Shown in pieces: positions 33,655-46,425 of a stretch of DNA of 64,000 bases. The DNA is from Adenanthera pavonina (lineage: Eukaryota > Streptophyta > Magnoliopsida > Fabales > Fabaceae). The notes under the pieces were generated by a model. That model had not been told where the DNA came from, searched no databases, and saw only the letters and a list, made by a program, of their open reading frames with translations. The stretch spans positions 12,790,001 to 12,854,000 of the forward strand of contig JAIVEN010000023.1 in the NCBI GenBank assembly GCA_026686845.1, read 5' to 3'. A program made the position numbers and the translations under genes. How positions within the stretch are numbered: position 1 is the stretch's first letter; every line of letters begins with the position of its first letter.

Positions 33655-36600
33655 CTACTCCTGTTCCTGCAAAAAAAACCAGGTTCAATAAATAAATCAC
33701 CAAGGCAACGATACATGGCATTCAATTTGAAGCAAGCAGGAAAGGAAGGTGAAGAGGTAACAAAAAGGTGGCAAAAGAAAAAGGAACAGCCAAAAAAAAA
33801 AAAACCCTTCCACCATTAAGTTAAAGACAACCAAATCCAGGCCCGCCATTTCCAAGGTTATGCTGAAGAACAGGATGGCAAGGTTATGGTGTAGAACAGG
33901 ACCTTAATTTCTAAGTTCCAATTTCCCCAACCCACAACACATTAGCTCCTACTCACAAAATATTTTCAACACAACCAATGACTTGCTTCTCCTAATATAG
34001 AGCTTAGCGTCTCAAACATCAAAATTAAAAGATGACCATTCTATTAGCCAGTCACAGATAATATTCCTTACCTTTATAGGGGCACCAGATATGAAGCTAT
34101 CTGATAAGCACCATGTGTGAACAATAGGACCCCTTGCAGTGCTGACATTAATACACATCTCACTCTCACTATCTGAGACAGGTAGGTAAACAGCCCCTTT
34201 AAACATCCACTCATCCCTTTCTTGACAATAAACATCTTCAAACAGCTCACCACACAGCATACACAAGCACTGGTTTTCATCTGATGGAACCTTAGCATCC
34301 ACTTCACTTTTGTCCGGTTTCTTGCCATGTAAATCTTCAGAATCAGTACACTCATACTCAGCTGAAACTTCATTCTTGCCAACAATCCATTCACTTGACC
34401 TCAAATACCATCTCCTTGAGGCCTTCAATAGATCATTTTGTTCGCTTTCTCTCATAGCATGCCACTCTGAGTGTCTATTAAACTGTTCTTGATGTTTAAG
34501 CCTAATACCACAAATGCTGCAATAATGTGGAAAATCATCTAATAGTTCTCTGATCACCGGTAAATGCAATTCTCGGATTACACTGGGCTTAAACTCAAAG
34601 CCAATTAAATTTTTTATTTCTGTGGTGGTTGATTGACCAGAACTTTTTGCAGGTTGATCATCTCTGGTAGCTAAGACAGGGACAGCTTCAGAACCAGCAA
34701 CTGAAGCAACTGGTGAAGAGCTACAGGTGGTAATGCTTTGGCTCTGGTCTTCCAATCGGATCAGCATCTCAGCTGGTGCCTCAGTTGATGAATTTATTTT
34801 TGCAGAAATCAAACCCTTTGCAACTAGTGAGTTCAGAAGGTTTGAAACTGGATTAGATTTATCATCGGTGGCATTTAAGGTCTTGGCAGAGGCACTAGTC
34901 ACAGTAGAGGAAGTTGGTGGTAGAGCAGGCACCCTTGATGGGGTTCCAACCTTTCCTTGAGATACTTTAGGCAGAATAGATGAGTCATCATTAGGAGGAC
35001 CTAATAGAGATGGTGATGCAGCCCCAGGCCCTGAAGAAACTGACGTGGTAGGAGAAGATCCACTTGGGCCATTAGGCCGAACCCCTAATTTCGATGGCAG
35101 GTTCCTTCTATCCAAGAAACTTGTACTAGGCTGACCACTGGTGAAAATTCCACTCTTAATAACTGCAGCTAACATGGTACTTGTCGTTGACTGCTCTGAA
35201 GTTTCTTTAGAGGGGGTTGTCTTTTCCCTCATAACAGAGACTTCGGTATTTGATGAACCAAGATGCTGATGCCGTGAAGCTGCATTATGATGTCTAGGCT
35301 GCAAAGTAGACACTGAAGACAATGGACCTTGCAAGTCCTTTTGACGTGATCTCTGTGAGTTACCAACCTGAACAGTATGTGGAATGACAGATGAAGAATC
35401 TTGAAAATCTTGGCTCTGTAGGCCTCCTGAAAATGAAGACAATTTAAGAGTCTGTGAACGGTCTTGCTCAGCCAAATTTCGCATTTGATGAAGATGGTGC
35501 ATGTTAACTGGTGGTGATGGAGACTGTTGTCCTGGAGGCGACTGCCTAGAAGGAGACTCTGCTCTCACAGAATGAAATTGCTGTTGTCGCACTGTTCCTA
35601 CTGATCCTATTGTAGCATTTGACAGGAAAGGCTGATTTCCCATTTTGACATTAGAAGAATTGGAACTGTTTGGTAACTTACCAAGAGTGGATGCAAAGCC
35701 TTCTGAAGGACATGGCCTACGATTTGGCTCATCAAATGACTGCTGGTGCTGCTGCAATTTCCAAGATAATGATGCCCGATTACCAAAAGCAGGTAGGTGT
35801 TTCATTTCAGTGGACACTTCCCTATCATCATGGTACGTGATTTGATGGGGATCTTCAACTGCCTGCAAGTGGAGGGAAAAAATTAGTCAACTAAACCAGC
35901 CAAGATCCATATCATGTCATTCATCAATACGTAATTGGTTAAATCCCATTATAACGACATTAACAAATGATACAAAATCACTCTTTATCCAAACAAAGCA
36001 AATCGAATTAGTTATCAGCTAGCCTATTTTGATTATGTCTTGCTTGAAGAACCGTTAATATATACCAATCAGATAGTCATTCAATAAAGGGAATAGGTCA
36101 ACTCCTTGAAACATCTTTCAATATAGTCAAAGGTTTTAATGGTTTATATCATTACTACAGGAAATAGCCATAAGTTACTTATAGTGATATTTCCTGCAGT
36201 GTAATAGCCTACAGAAAAACTGGCCCTAAGTTAGGTTAAATGTTGGACCTAGCTATAACCACTTACACACGTCACAAAATTCATAACAACATTTCCATCT
36301 GCAGGCAAGACATATTAATGACCACATGATGAACAGGCATTCAATGAAAACTTGTAGCTATGTGAAAATTGATCTTCAATATGCATCACTATTAAACACA
36401 TAAACCAGCCCCCATATTTTAAAAGGCCTTTCCAGGTCCTAAAAAAGTTGTGTCGAATGATTCATTGTGGGATGGGGCACCTGTGGTCCATCAATCACTC
36501 ACCTCCAACAGTGATATCTGATACATCAGTAACTGAAATCAATTAAAAGCCAACTCCTACGTTCTAAGGCTTAAACCAATGAAGACATTCAAGTAAGAAA

Positions 36601-39600
36601 AACTCAAGTATATTATCTGTATTCAAAAAATTTCTCAACATATCCTGAATAAAGACTAAAAAGCCAGACAAATTATCAATACCAGTGAATGAAGACCTTG
36701 ACTCCAAAGTTTAACTTTTGCATGCTTACCAAATTGTCATCATCAGCAGTCCAGCGATCTTTGCTCAAGTTGTTAGAGGCATTGGATGCACCATGCTCAG
36801 TTAGTCCAACATTCACCTCATCCCACATGTACTCCTCTTCCTCCGAATTCTTCCAGCTACTTGACGAGACACCCGTCTTGATGCTAGTTAAGTTTTGTGT
36901 TGGCTGATTATGTTCATCCAAGTTTATGGACTTTAGTGCTTCATGATTTGATAAGCCATGCTTGAGACTGAAACCATTCCTTTGGCCAGACATCATGTCT
37001 GCAGCATTGCTGCCTGCTTTGTACCAAGCTTTGTCATGTGTGAACTCAGAGGTCCTGCCACCAGTTCTTCCAATACCCAAACCTGAATTCCTTGAAAGAT
37101 CAGAACCATATTCATTGCCTCCATATGACGTACCGATGCCCTTTTCAGGAACAGAATCATTATATGAATCTCTATTAGAGCCCTGAATGTTCCGCAATAC
37201 ACACCATTATGTAAAATCTAGGACATATATATAGCATAAAGGAGGAAAATCAGAAATACTTCTTCACATACAAGCATGTTAGCACTGGAATCCACCCATG
37301 GACGTGCAGCACCCAATGCTCTATCTGGCCTTTCTGCACCATCACTTGAGTTTGCTATTGCTCCAGCCATATCATTAGTTGTTCCTTTAATCTTCATAAC
37401 ACAAATAAAGACAGAACAAAGGAATCAATCATGAGAAATGTGATGTTAAAGCAGGTATATATGCCAACTAATATAAATACACAATATGACAGCAACGTCA
37501 TTGCTATAACCCATCATACTTTTTGGGACTACACAGTATAGATAAAATCCTCAGAACAATGAAAGGCACGAGTTTTACTTTCTGACATCTCAACCCCAAG
37601 TTCCCAACTGGGGAAAGGAAAAGAAAAGTCCCCAAGTGTCTACTAGCAAGTTCAAGGTGCTTGACAAATTGAATTTCTAGGTAATCAGGTCTTGAAAACC
37701 CTGGTGTCTCTTGGATTCTTAGACATTCAATAACCAGATTAAACAACAGAAACCATAAAACGTGTAATTTGTAAAATTCATCAACTGCAAGAATATTGTG
37801 GGGTCACAACAAGCAACAAACAAAAATAGACAGGATGCCAAATAATTCCAGACCCAGTTTCCACATACAAGGAATGCATGACCATGACTGCAAATTTCCT
37901 AACACTCAGAACATAAGTATTGCCCGACTTGACATGTCCCAAAGATATTCAATAATCTAAACTAAAAGGATAATTTTTTGGGTGGGAATGCTTCACCTAC
38001 CTTGCCAGACTGTTGAAGACGCTGCCTCTCTAAATATTTAGGATTCACATGGATACCATGCTGTGGCCGTTGTGACTGTGAATCGCTCCTCAGTGTAGAA
38101 GATGTAGAAGATGAACCATTGACAGCAGGAGTGAAGCCGAGTTCCTTCTCAATCATCTGGAGGGTCTGGGGAGGAAAGACTCCTCTCCAAGTTCCAAACA
38201 GGTGCCTCATACTCGAATGCACAGAAGAATCAACCTGTCTGTATGCCTTGCAGAATACCTAAAATGTAAAGGAGTAATTGGCAAGTACCTAGTTAAAAGT
38301 AGGTGTATAAAATCAGAAAGATATCTGTGGAAAACTGTAAAATAAAATCTAGCCAATTCCTAATATTAAGATGATCATTGTTCATTGTAAATGGAAACAC
38401 AAGTTCTCACAAAATCATTACCCTTGTAAGTAACCCAAATTTAAATAGTTCAGTTCAGAGAACAATTTTTTTTTTACCTTCACTATCTGAAAAATTCCTT
38501 CTAAGATACGTTATACACAATAATTAACTGCATTTAAAATAAAGGCATGTAGGTCAACGTAAGGTTAAGCAAAGTATAGATATCAGACCTCAGGAAGTCT
38601 AGCAGCAAAGTATTTTATATAGTCTCGGCCAATATTCTTAACAATACTGTCTAAAAGATAAAGAGATGGCAGCTTTTGTTCAGTAGGAACCTGGAAAGTC
38701 ATTAACAGAATTAGATACAACATGAGTTTCAGTGTATAACATATAGAGTTCAAGGTACAAACATGACTACTCTGGCAGATGTAAATAAAGGAAATAACTG
38801 AACCAGTCAACTATGAGACACCTAGAAGTAAGCAACAAATTACATCGAAGAAAAAAGAAATGGCAGATTGATAGTAACTACATCAAAATTACAAAAATAA
38901 TCATCAGTCTTGTCTATTCAAAATTAAATGTTATTCGATTCCTTATTTCTACCCACCTCTACCAGCCTATGTCTCATAATAAGGAGGCTTATAACATAAT
39001 TATAAAACAACAAAATCACAAATAAAAAATTCACTATAACTGATCATTGGGGTGAGATGTCACACTCCTTGGAATATGTAGATTACTATAACTCTTCAAA
39101 GACCCAGTTAGGATGAAATTTCTAACTAAATTGCAGATTTCTTATTAATTAAGAAGAGCAATTTCATACATGTAAGCTCATATGCGAATCATAGTTAATA
39201 TGTTCTTTCTTTGCTTTTCACTTATATGAATACAAGGTAGACCATTAACATCCCTTCTTTCCTTACTAGTAAAGAGATGCACCAGCTTTCCAGCAATTCT
39301 ACACTGTTATCATAGTCAATCTATTTTTCATCTTTTCTCACAAGTTATCTCTATGAGCACAGAATTGACCTGCTCATCCATTTTTTTCTTATCATATAGA
39401 GATGGATTGCTCCTTTAGTCATTCTATGCATGCAAACATTTAAACAATCCTCTAGAAGACAAGGACACAGCTGCAGCACACAAATAAGGATTTTCAAAGA
39501 AGAAAAACACCAAACATCTAAATGCACCATGTAATTATGGCTTCTACACATAACTTTTGTGCTCCAAAAGCGTAGCACCTCAGCCAAAAATCACAATCTT

Positions 39601-41131
39601 GATGCCCAAAAATAAATCTAGCATGCTATTACTTATCATAATAAATAGATCATTTGTTCCAGTAGCTCTTTGACCCAGAGAAATGAATATATAAATCTAT
39701 CATCTTTTTGAACCTGCTTTAATTCACTCCATAAATTAAAGCAAGACACTAGCATAGAATTGAACTTATAATAGCTCAATGCCTCTATACAACTTGGCTA
39801 CGTAAATTCTGTTTCTTCCTGTGAGTAAATTGATTCTCAAAATTCAGTTACTTTCTAATTCTCCAATATTCAAAGAAACAAAAACTAAAACTTGAGAGGT
39901 AGACAAACAATCACACATTTGCTTCAGAAAAATGAGGCAGTCCCACCTTACACAAGAAGTGGCAGATATTGTGTAATCAAATTAAACAAAATTAAATAGA
40001 AAAAGAAGGCTGCAACACTTATTGGGATTGCCATATTGGAGAGATCATATCTTCCCCCAAAAGTACCCAAAACTCAATGTTCTCAAAGATTGCTGCACTT
40101 GTTTGCAAACAAACTTTGACACCAAGGGGATTCTGGAATACTTCTCTCTAAAAGTATTGCTGCTTATCAGATGAAATTAAAATCACTATAATATTATGCT
40201 CTTATGAAGTTGACCGAACTGCTTTCAGCAGGCTGAAGAGTAGTTCCATCATCTTTTTTTATTTCATTACAAATGAGATATATTAATTGTCTTTCTTGAG
40301 TGGAAAAATATAGAACTTGAGAACCACGACCGTAGCTGATCTAAAGCTAAAAGCCTTGACAGGAACCAGGGAAGGAAACTAAATGAATCATAATAACCTT
40401 TCTCTAACTGATAAAATAAACATTATCGTCACTTGGATTGACAACTGCAATTTTTCCACCAATCACCATTATGGTATAGGCATACTTAACTTGAAACGAT
40501 TAACCTTGAGAAAAACTCGTATTTCATAATCATGAAATTCCACTAATTTCAAGCTTGGGGTACACCAAAGTTCCTTCTTTTACTTCCACTAAAATTTTTG
40601 GCGCAGGTACACAAAGAATAAGTGATAACACCGCCAATTTTATAGTAATTTCAGGAAGATCAAGAACTCAAAAAATGGCACTCTTTATTCCAAATGTCTT
40701 ACAATGCAATATAAGCACATAAACAGCTACACAGTGTAAACTGGATTCACCTCTAGAATGTTAGCACAAACAGTGGCAGCAATTGCCTTCGCGGCATAAA
40801 GATTCTCGCCTGCAATTATAGTCAAATTGGTAATTATCGGTTTAGAATTGAAAGTCAGCTCAGCAAGCGCGGTTTTGTACTGATTGACAAGCTCTTGGTG
40901 GAGCGGTTGAGGCTGGTATCCACCGCGAACACAGTCACTGCTGTCGGAATCTCTGTCGTTTGTCCTAAACCTTGCTGAGGGCAGCGAATTAACTCCTGAA
41001 GCCACTTGTCGCTGAGGAAACGGTCGGACATTGAAATTTGAGGGCCGCTCGAGCTCGTCGGTCAGTCGGGGTTTCTTGAGACCCGGTTCTCTCGATCTAT
41101 CGAACGATCTACGCGAGCTATCCATATCCAT
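33655..41131 (-). CDS. PCF11-like pre-mRNA cleavage and polyadenylation factor
   Basis: Seven coding exons on the minus strand: 40751-41131, 38589-38690, 38001-38258, 37272-37391, 36730-37182, 34072-35862 and 33655-33666. All join in phase 0 with GT-AG introns, the first 2.06 kb long, giving about 1038 aa. The N-terminus (MDMDSSRRSFDRSREPGLKK) precedes a CID (ENTH/VHS-like, RNA polymerase II CTD-binding) domain at about 70-215, with LTFNSKPIITNLTIIAGE, EQKLPSLYLLDSIVKNIGRD and SMRHLFGTW. A long Ser/Gln-rich disordered middle follows. The C-terminus has a C2H2 finger (CSICGIRLKHQEQFNRHSEWH) and a second Cys pair (CLCMLC) ending VHTWC, the Clp1-contact region in yeast Pcf11. The role is nuclear 3'-end cleavage and transcription termination. 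From memory the N-terminus fits the At2g36480-type clade better than PCFS4. The last 12-nt exon (Glu-Gln-Glu-stop) is inferred from the AAG/GTAAGG donor at 34072 and a GCAG acceptor; without that splice the frame would run on for 20 codons. Confidence 0.9.
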
Positions 41132-42242
41132 CACCGTATAACAAATCTAAACCCTACTATTAACCCTAAGACAATGCCAATCCCATGGCTAATTTAGACA
41201 ATATAAATAAATAAATAAATGGCATCAAAACATTTCTGCTCACGTGAATTTTTTTCGAAAGAATCAACTACAACAAAGAAAACAATTTAAGAACTCTATT
41301 TTCAAATTGTACAATGAGAATTGAATTGAGATAAAACCCTAATCCCAACACACAAAAATTATCAGAAGATATAATAGGAAGAAGAGGAATGAATTCAGAG
41401 TCTTGAATCTTGATTCTTGGGTTGCATATAAGGCGAAGACGATTCGCTCCGGATCGAGTGAACAAACGCTAGCGCAGTGAAGCTCGCTCACGACAGAAAA
41501 CGAGCATTTAAAACAGGAAAATAGATATCATTTAGGGAGAATTACAAATTAGTACCAAGATAAAAATATAATTATAAATTGAAGCCAACTACAATTTTAT
41601 CATATTAAAGACCATTTTTTTTTTTTAGTAAAATGTTAAAAGGGAATTAATCGTTCGTCGAGTTGTACTTTCAATCCGGGAGGCGGTGGGTTTTTTGTTT
41701 TACCACAGTCGACCGTATATTAAATATTAATCCTTCAAATATATATCTAGAAAATAGAAATCAAATATAGGTGACCACGCGTGTTCTCATTTAACAATAA
41801 CTAGGTTTTTCTCATCCACTTGTGGGAACGCAAATACACGGTCGGATATAAGGATATTTTATTTATTTTTAAAATATATTAAATTAAAAAAAAATTTTAT
41901 AATTAATTTTCTCTATTAAAAAAATAATATTAAATAATATTAATTAAAATTAATACATATTGAGAAAATAAAAAAAATTGGTTCCACTTAAAAGAATAGG
42001 AAAAAGATAAATTTTACCTATAAAAAAATAAATAAATAAATAAATAATTAGACTCACTTAAAAAAAATAGAAAATAGAAAAAAAAAGAGGCATAGGATGA
42101 ATGGAGCCACACTATTTATGATTAATGCCCAGTGCGACTCCATTCTACTTTTAATTATATGTAGAAAACATTAAATTCATATTGTCATTCTTTTTTGTAG
42201 GAATATTGTCATCTCATTTACTTATTTTTAATTGTAATTACC
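41132..42242. other. Promoter side of the PCF11-like gene and AT-rich spacer
   Basis: The first 400 bp is the likely promoter and 5' leader of the PCF11-like gene. The remainder is very AT-rich with A-runs and (AAAT)n stretches near 41205 and 42025. No gene is seen. Confidence 0.5.
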
Positions 42243-42560
42243 GCATATTTGGATTTTTTATAATTAATTATAAGATTAAGTGATTTTTTTATAATTAATT
42301 ATAAATATAAGTGATTATATCAAAAGTAACTTATGTTTGAATAATTTTAATTGAGAAGTGATTTTGAGAAAATAAATATATTTAAATTTCAGAAATTTAA
42401 GTAATTATTTGATAAATAATAAAAAGAAGAAGTGGAATAAATGATCCTGGAGGAGTAGAAGTGAAAATTTTTCACTTATGAAAATAAGTTATTTTTGGGG
42501 GGTTTAAGTGATTATTGGGTATTTTTTAAGTGTTTGGCAAATCGCTATATCCAAATATGC
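42243..42560. mobile_element. hAT-like MITE (318 bp)
   Basis: Perfect 12-bp terminal inverted repeats, GCATATTTGGAT at 42243-42254 and ATCCAAATATGC at 42549-42560, enclose AT-rich non-coding sequence. Size and termini suit a hAT-type MITE. No clean target duplication was found. Confidence 0.65.
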
Positions 42561-42639
42561 ACTTAAAATTAGAATTAAAAGTTAAATATTAAAATCACTT
42601 TACATGAATAATAATTAAACTAAAACAACAACAAGAACA

Positions 42640-43032
42640 TTATACATATCCCATTTAGTGAGGTTAGTAATATAGATTATACGATACCATCAAATTCTAT
42701 TAAAAATTATTTCTTGAGATAAATCATTTACTAAGAAATTCTCCCTTAAAACTTCCATGAGTTTTTTTACTCTCTCTACACTTTTTTATAGAGTTAGAAA
42801 CTATTTGATTAACTCTTCTTACTGAATCTTCTGGTAATTTTCTTTGCAGATGTCAAAATTACTTTAATCGATTTTATATCATTTTCTTCTTAATGTGTTA
42901 TTCCAACTTTTCCTCTTGTACAATCATTTTGTATCTTGTCTTTTCTTGTATAACCACATATCCATTTTAACATTCTCATTTTTGCTACCTCCATTTTATG
43001 TTATTCTTATCCATTCAATGTTCAACATTCAC
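42640..43032 (-). pseudogene. RTE-type LINE remnant, C-terminal part
   Basis: On the minus strand the decayed frame contains MLYGSEC followed by MRMLKWICGYTRKDKI (about 42930-42979), the conserved tail of plant RTE-clade reverse transcriptase ORFs. Several in-frame stops are present. This is the downstream half of the element whose upstream half is at 46426-47180; the L1 insertion at 43050-46408 separates the two. Confidence 0.7.
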
Positions 43033-43049
43033 TTCCATATAACATTATT
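43033..43049. repeat. Target-site duplication, low-coordinate copy, of the L1 insertion
   Basis: TTCCATATAACATTATT, matching 46409-46425 at 16 of 17 positions. It belongs to the RTE reading frame (MMLYGS/T motif on the minus strand). Confidence 0.8.
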
Positions 43050-43250
43050 TTTTTTTGTAATAAGGTAAAATTATCATTACCACCAAAAGAGAAGGCAGTA
43101 CACATTCATATATACATTACAGGAAGAAAATTTGAAGCCACCTTCCAAGAAGGGTTCTCCAAATTAATTTTCACTAGTACAAAAGAATGCCTTACAATTA
43201 CCCTATTCAATAACAACACCAAATTTCCTCAGGAATTCTTTTTCAACAAT

Positions 43251-43856
43251 TTATTGTTTTGCTGCATAATAACTACATCTAGTTTTTACCTCCAATTTTA
43301 TATTTCTGATCACTCTTTGAATTGTGAAGGTTTTATTATCATGTAGTCTAGCATTTCTTTCCCTCCAAGCATGATAGATAACAATTGCAAGTCCTACATA
43401 TAGCACATGTCTAGAACAGTTTCCCCTCTTGAACCGCATAGTAAGTCAATCCCTCCATCTACTAAATTGTATTGGGACATAATCGATCCCTATCCACTTA
43501 CAGATTTCCGCAAGAATCTCTCTCATCCATAGGCATTGGAAGAAAAGGTGTTCTACATATTCAATATCATTACCACACAATATACACTTTAGACTAGTAA
43601 CTGGAATATTAAGGTCACACATCTTAGTTTTAGTGAATAATTTTTTTTGGACAGTCAGCCACATAATGAAAGCATGTTTAGGCACTGTATATCTCGACCA
43701 AACAATCTTGTCATACTTGAACTTCTTATATTCACCTTGAAGCCATTTGTATCCACTGTTGATGGAATATAATCCTGTGTGTGTAGCAACCCATTTCCCA
43801 TCTTCATATCCTTGTGCAAATTTCAACTTCACTTTGTTCAATTTTCCCAATGCCAA
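43251..43856 (-). pseudogene. L1-type LINE zf-RVT and C-terminal region
   Basis: Two frames (43446-43856 and 43251-43439) carry the zf-RVT domain found after the reverse transcriptase in plant L1 elements: WVATHTGLYSINSGYKWLQG, VWSRYTVPKHAFIMWL, then a Cys/His cluster (CILCGNDIEYVEHLFFQC). A stop separates the two frames. The RNase H domain carried by some relatives is not seen here. Confidence 0.8.
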
Positions 43857-44235
43857 CTTGCATCAGTGGGAGCATTATACCTCCAGAAGTCTCTACCTCT
43901 TAAATAGATGTCATCAATCCATTTTAGCCAGAGATTATCTGCTTTTGAAGCAATATCCTAAATTTGTTTAGCAATAGCAGCTTCATTCCATAAGTCACAT
44001 TTTTTAAGACCAAGCCCTCCCTTGTTTTGGCAAGGTATATCTTTTCCCAACTAACATGTGATAGAAATTTACCATTTCCTCTTTGTCCCCAAAGAAAGGC
44101 TCTACAGATTGATTCAACTTTTTTTGTGATACTCTTAAGAATAAATGTGTTAGCCCAATATACTTGCATGGAGAAAAGTACAGAGTTAATCAGTTGACAC
44201 CTACCAGCATAAGATAGATGCCTTGAAGCCCAATA

Positions 44236-45335
44236 TCAAATTCTTGAAGTAATTTTATCTATAAGCATCTGACAATCCATTTTGCTCCATTTGGTGGGAG
44301 AGAGTGGCATACCCACATATTTAACAGGGAAATTACCCATTGTAGAACCTGTCATGGTTATGATTTGCTCCTTAATATTTCTTGTGGCACAATTTATGAA
44401 GATGCTCGACATGTTAGGATTAGCATGAAGGCCTGTAGACTCAGAGAATTTTCTAAAACCATTCATCACAACTTCCACTGACTTGGGGGAGGCTTTGCAA
44501 AACATCACTAGATCATCTGCAAAACATAAGTTGACAAGGCCAAATTGTTTGCGTAAGGGATGGTATTTAAAATCAGGGTGTTTAGCCTCAACACTTAGAA
44601 TTCTAGTAAGATATTCCATGACCAGAACAAACAGTAGAGGTGAGATGGGATCTCCTTGTCTTAATCCTCTAGCTCCACAAAAATAGCCATGTACCTCTCC
44701 ATTTATTGCCACTGAAAAGCTTGTTGTTGTAATGCAACTAATTATCCATTTAACAAACTTAGAAGGAAAACCAAGTCCTTCCAATTTTTCCTAAATGCAA
44801 TTCCATTCAACCATATCATAGGCTTTTTTAAGACCACTTTCATTAGGCATCTTGGGGATACATTTTTCCTCTTGTATAATCTCAGCAGTTCCTGACTAAT
44901 CATGATGTTATGGATTATAGATCTCCCCTTCACAAAAGCACCTTGATTTACACTAACAATATCAGGAAGAACTTTTATCAATCTACTGCATAACAATTTA
45001 GAAATGCATTTGTAAACAGTGTTACAACAGGCTATAGGTCTAAATTCATTGGCCATGGTTGGATTTTCAACTTTAGGAATTAGACTTAGAATAGTGGCAT
45101 TTATCTGAGCAAGCATTATACCATTGAAGAAATATTCCTGCATAGCCTCAATTATATCTTTCCCAACTATTTCCCATGCATCTCTAAAGAAACCACTACC
45201 ATAACCATCTGGGCCAGGACTTTTAGAAGGGTGGATACTAAACATAGCCTCACGGGTCTCATCATCTGAAAATGGTTGTATTAACATCATTTTTTGGTCA
45301 ACATTTAGCACTTTTCCATATTTGATTGTATCCAT
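44236..45335 (-). pseudogene. L1-type LINE reverse transcriptase
   Basis: Two overlapping frames: 44742-45335 holds fingers and palm start (SPGPDGYGSGFFRDAWEIVG, FRPIACCNTVYKCISKLL, VNQGAFVKGRSI) and 44236-44784 holds the rest (GLRQGDPISPLLFVLVMEYL, CFADDLVMFCKA). The FADD catalytic box is intact. A frameshift near 44784-44820 divides the domain, so a single enzyme cannot be made. Confidence 0.88.
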
Positions 45336-45945
45336 ATCTACAGGTCTTCTATTCTGACACTTGCTCCCTAAATTGTTTGATGATAGTTAATCACATGATC
45401 TATGACCTTATCATAATCAGTCAATACCACTCCTTCTTCAGTAATGATGCTTGAAACTCTATTCTTATAATTTCAAATTTTTAGGACTTGATGGAAGTAG
45501 GCTGAATTTTGATCACCTGTTTGGATCCATGTTGCTTTAGCCTTCTGAGCCAAAAAACTTTCAGCTGCTTTATCTTTCATTAAAAATTCTTTATTAGCCT
45601 TCCTCTCTTTGTTTTGGAGCATAGGATTTATAGGATTCCCATGTAATGCTTCTTAAACTTCTCTTAATCTTTCCTTTGCCTCTCTAGCTATATCTACAAT
45701 ATCAAAAAATTGATCTCTATTCAGTTTCTTCAACCCCTTTTTCACCTCCTTTAATTTTGATGACACTTGATACATTTTTGTTCCATTCACATTAATTCTC
45801 CAAGCATCATAAACAGTCCCCTTAAACAAGGGATGTATAGCCCACATATTAAAATATTTAAACACCTTCTTCCTTTTGCTTGCCACTTCCCTGTTTTTGA
45901 CAATCATAGGACTGTGATCAAAGACTCCTTCAGGAAGAAAAGTTG

Positions 45946-46408
45946 CTAAATAAGGACTCTATCCAGCTTACTATAAATATGTTGGCCCGCACCTTGCCTA
46001 TTGTTCCATGTGAATTTGCACCATTTCCATCTCATATCCTTTAGACCACATATTTCTAGGCATTCAACAAAATCGCTCACCTCAAATTGTTGTGCAGGAT
46101 TTTCTCCTATTCTTTCCTTAGTTTTAAGAATACAGTTGAAGTCACCAAGTACCACCCAAGGCTCTCTAATCTTGCTAGCATACTCTCTTAGTTTATTCCA
46201 CAAAGGCACACAGTTACCAGCCTGAATATGCGCATAAATAGCTGTTAAATGGAAAGAAGTTGCTGCTACAAAATCATAAACCAATGTATGAATTGGTCAC
46301 TCTTCTCAAGCATTTTTAAGTCAAAGAAGTTCTTCTTCCACATTAACCATAATCTACCTCTAGTGCAATGCTCCAAGTTAGTTATGCACTTCCATGTAGG
46401 CCTGAAAG
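45946..46408 (-). pseudogene. L1-type LINE endonuclease, C-terminal part
   Basis: The frame at 45946-46284 contains PWVVLGDFNCIL, the GDFN motif of AP-type endonucleases, and KFTWNNRQGAGQHIYSKLDR, the conserved end of the domain. In another frame upstream (46290-46405) the L1-typical string KSDQFIHW is readable, so a frameshift lies near 46285. The catalytic N-terminal part is absent. Confidence 0.8.
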
Positions 46409-46425
46409 TTCCATATAACATCATT
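46409..46425. repeat. Target-site duplication, high-coordinate copy, of the L1 insertion
   Basis: TTCCATATAACATCATT, differing from 43033-43049 at one base. Confidence 0.8.

Larger units (their letters stand above)
43050..46408 (-). mobile_element. 5'-truncated L1-type LINE inserted in an RTE remnant
   Basis: About 3.36 kb of minus-strand L1-type sequence. Order from its 5' end: the C-terminal part of an AP endonuclease, a reverse transcriptase with FADD box, and a zf-RVT domain. It ends in an A-run on the minus strand (the T-run at 43049-43057). A 17-bp target duplication flanks it (43033-43049 and 46409-46425). The N-terminal half of the endonuclease and ORF1 are missing, so it was 5'-truncated on insertion, which is common for LINEs. 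Frameshifts and stops split every domain, so it is not autonomous. Confidence 0.85.

Noticed and set aside
41132..41134. GTG as start of the PCF11-like gene
   Set aside because: Non-ATG starts are not expected here, and ATG follows directly at 41131.
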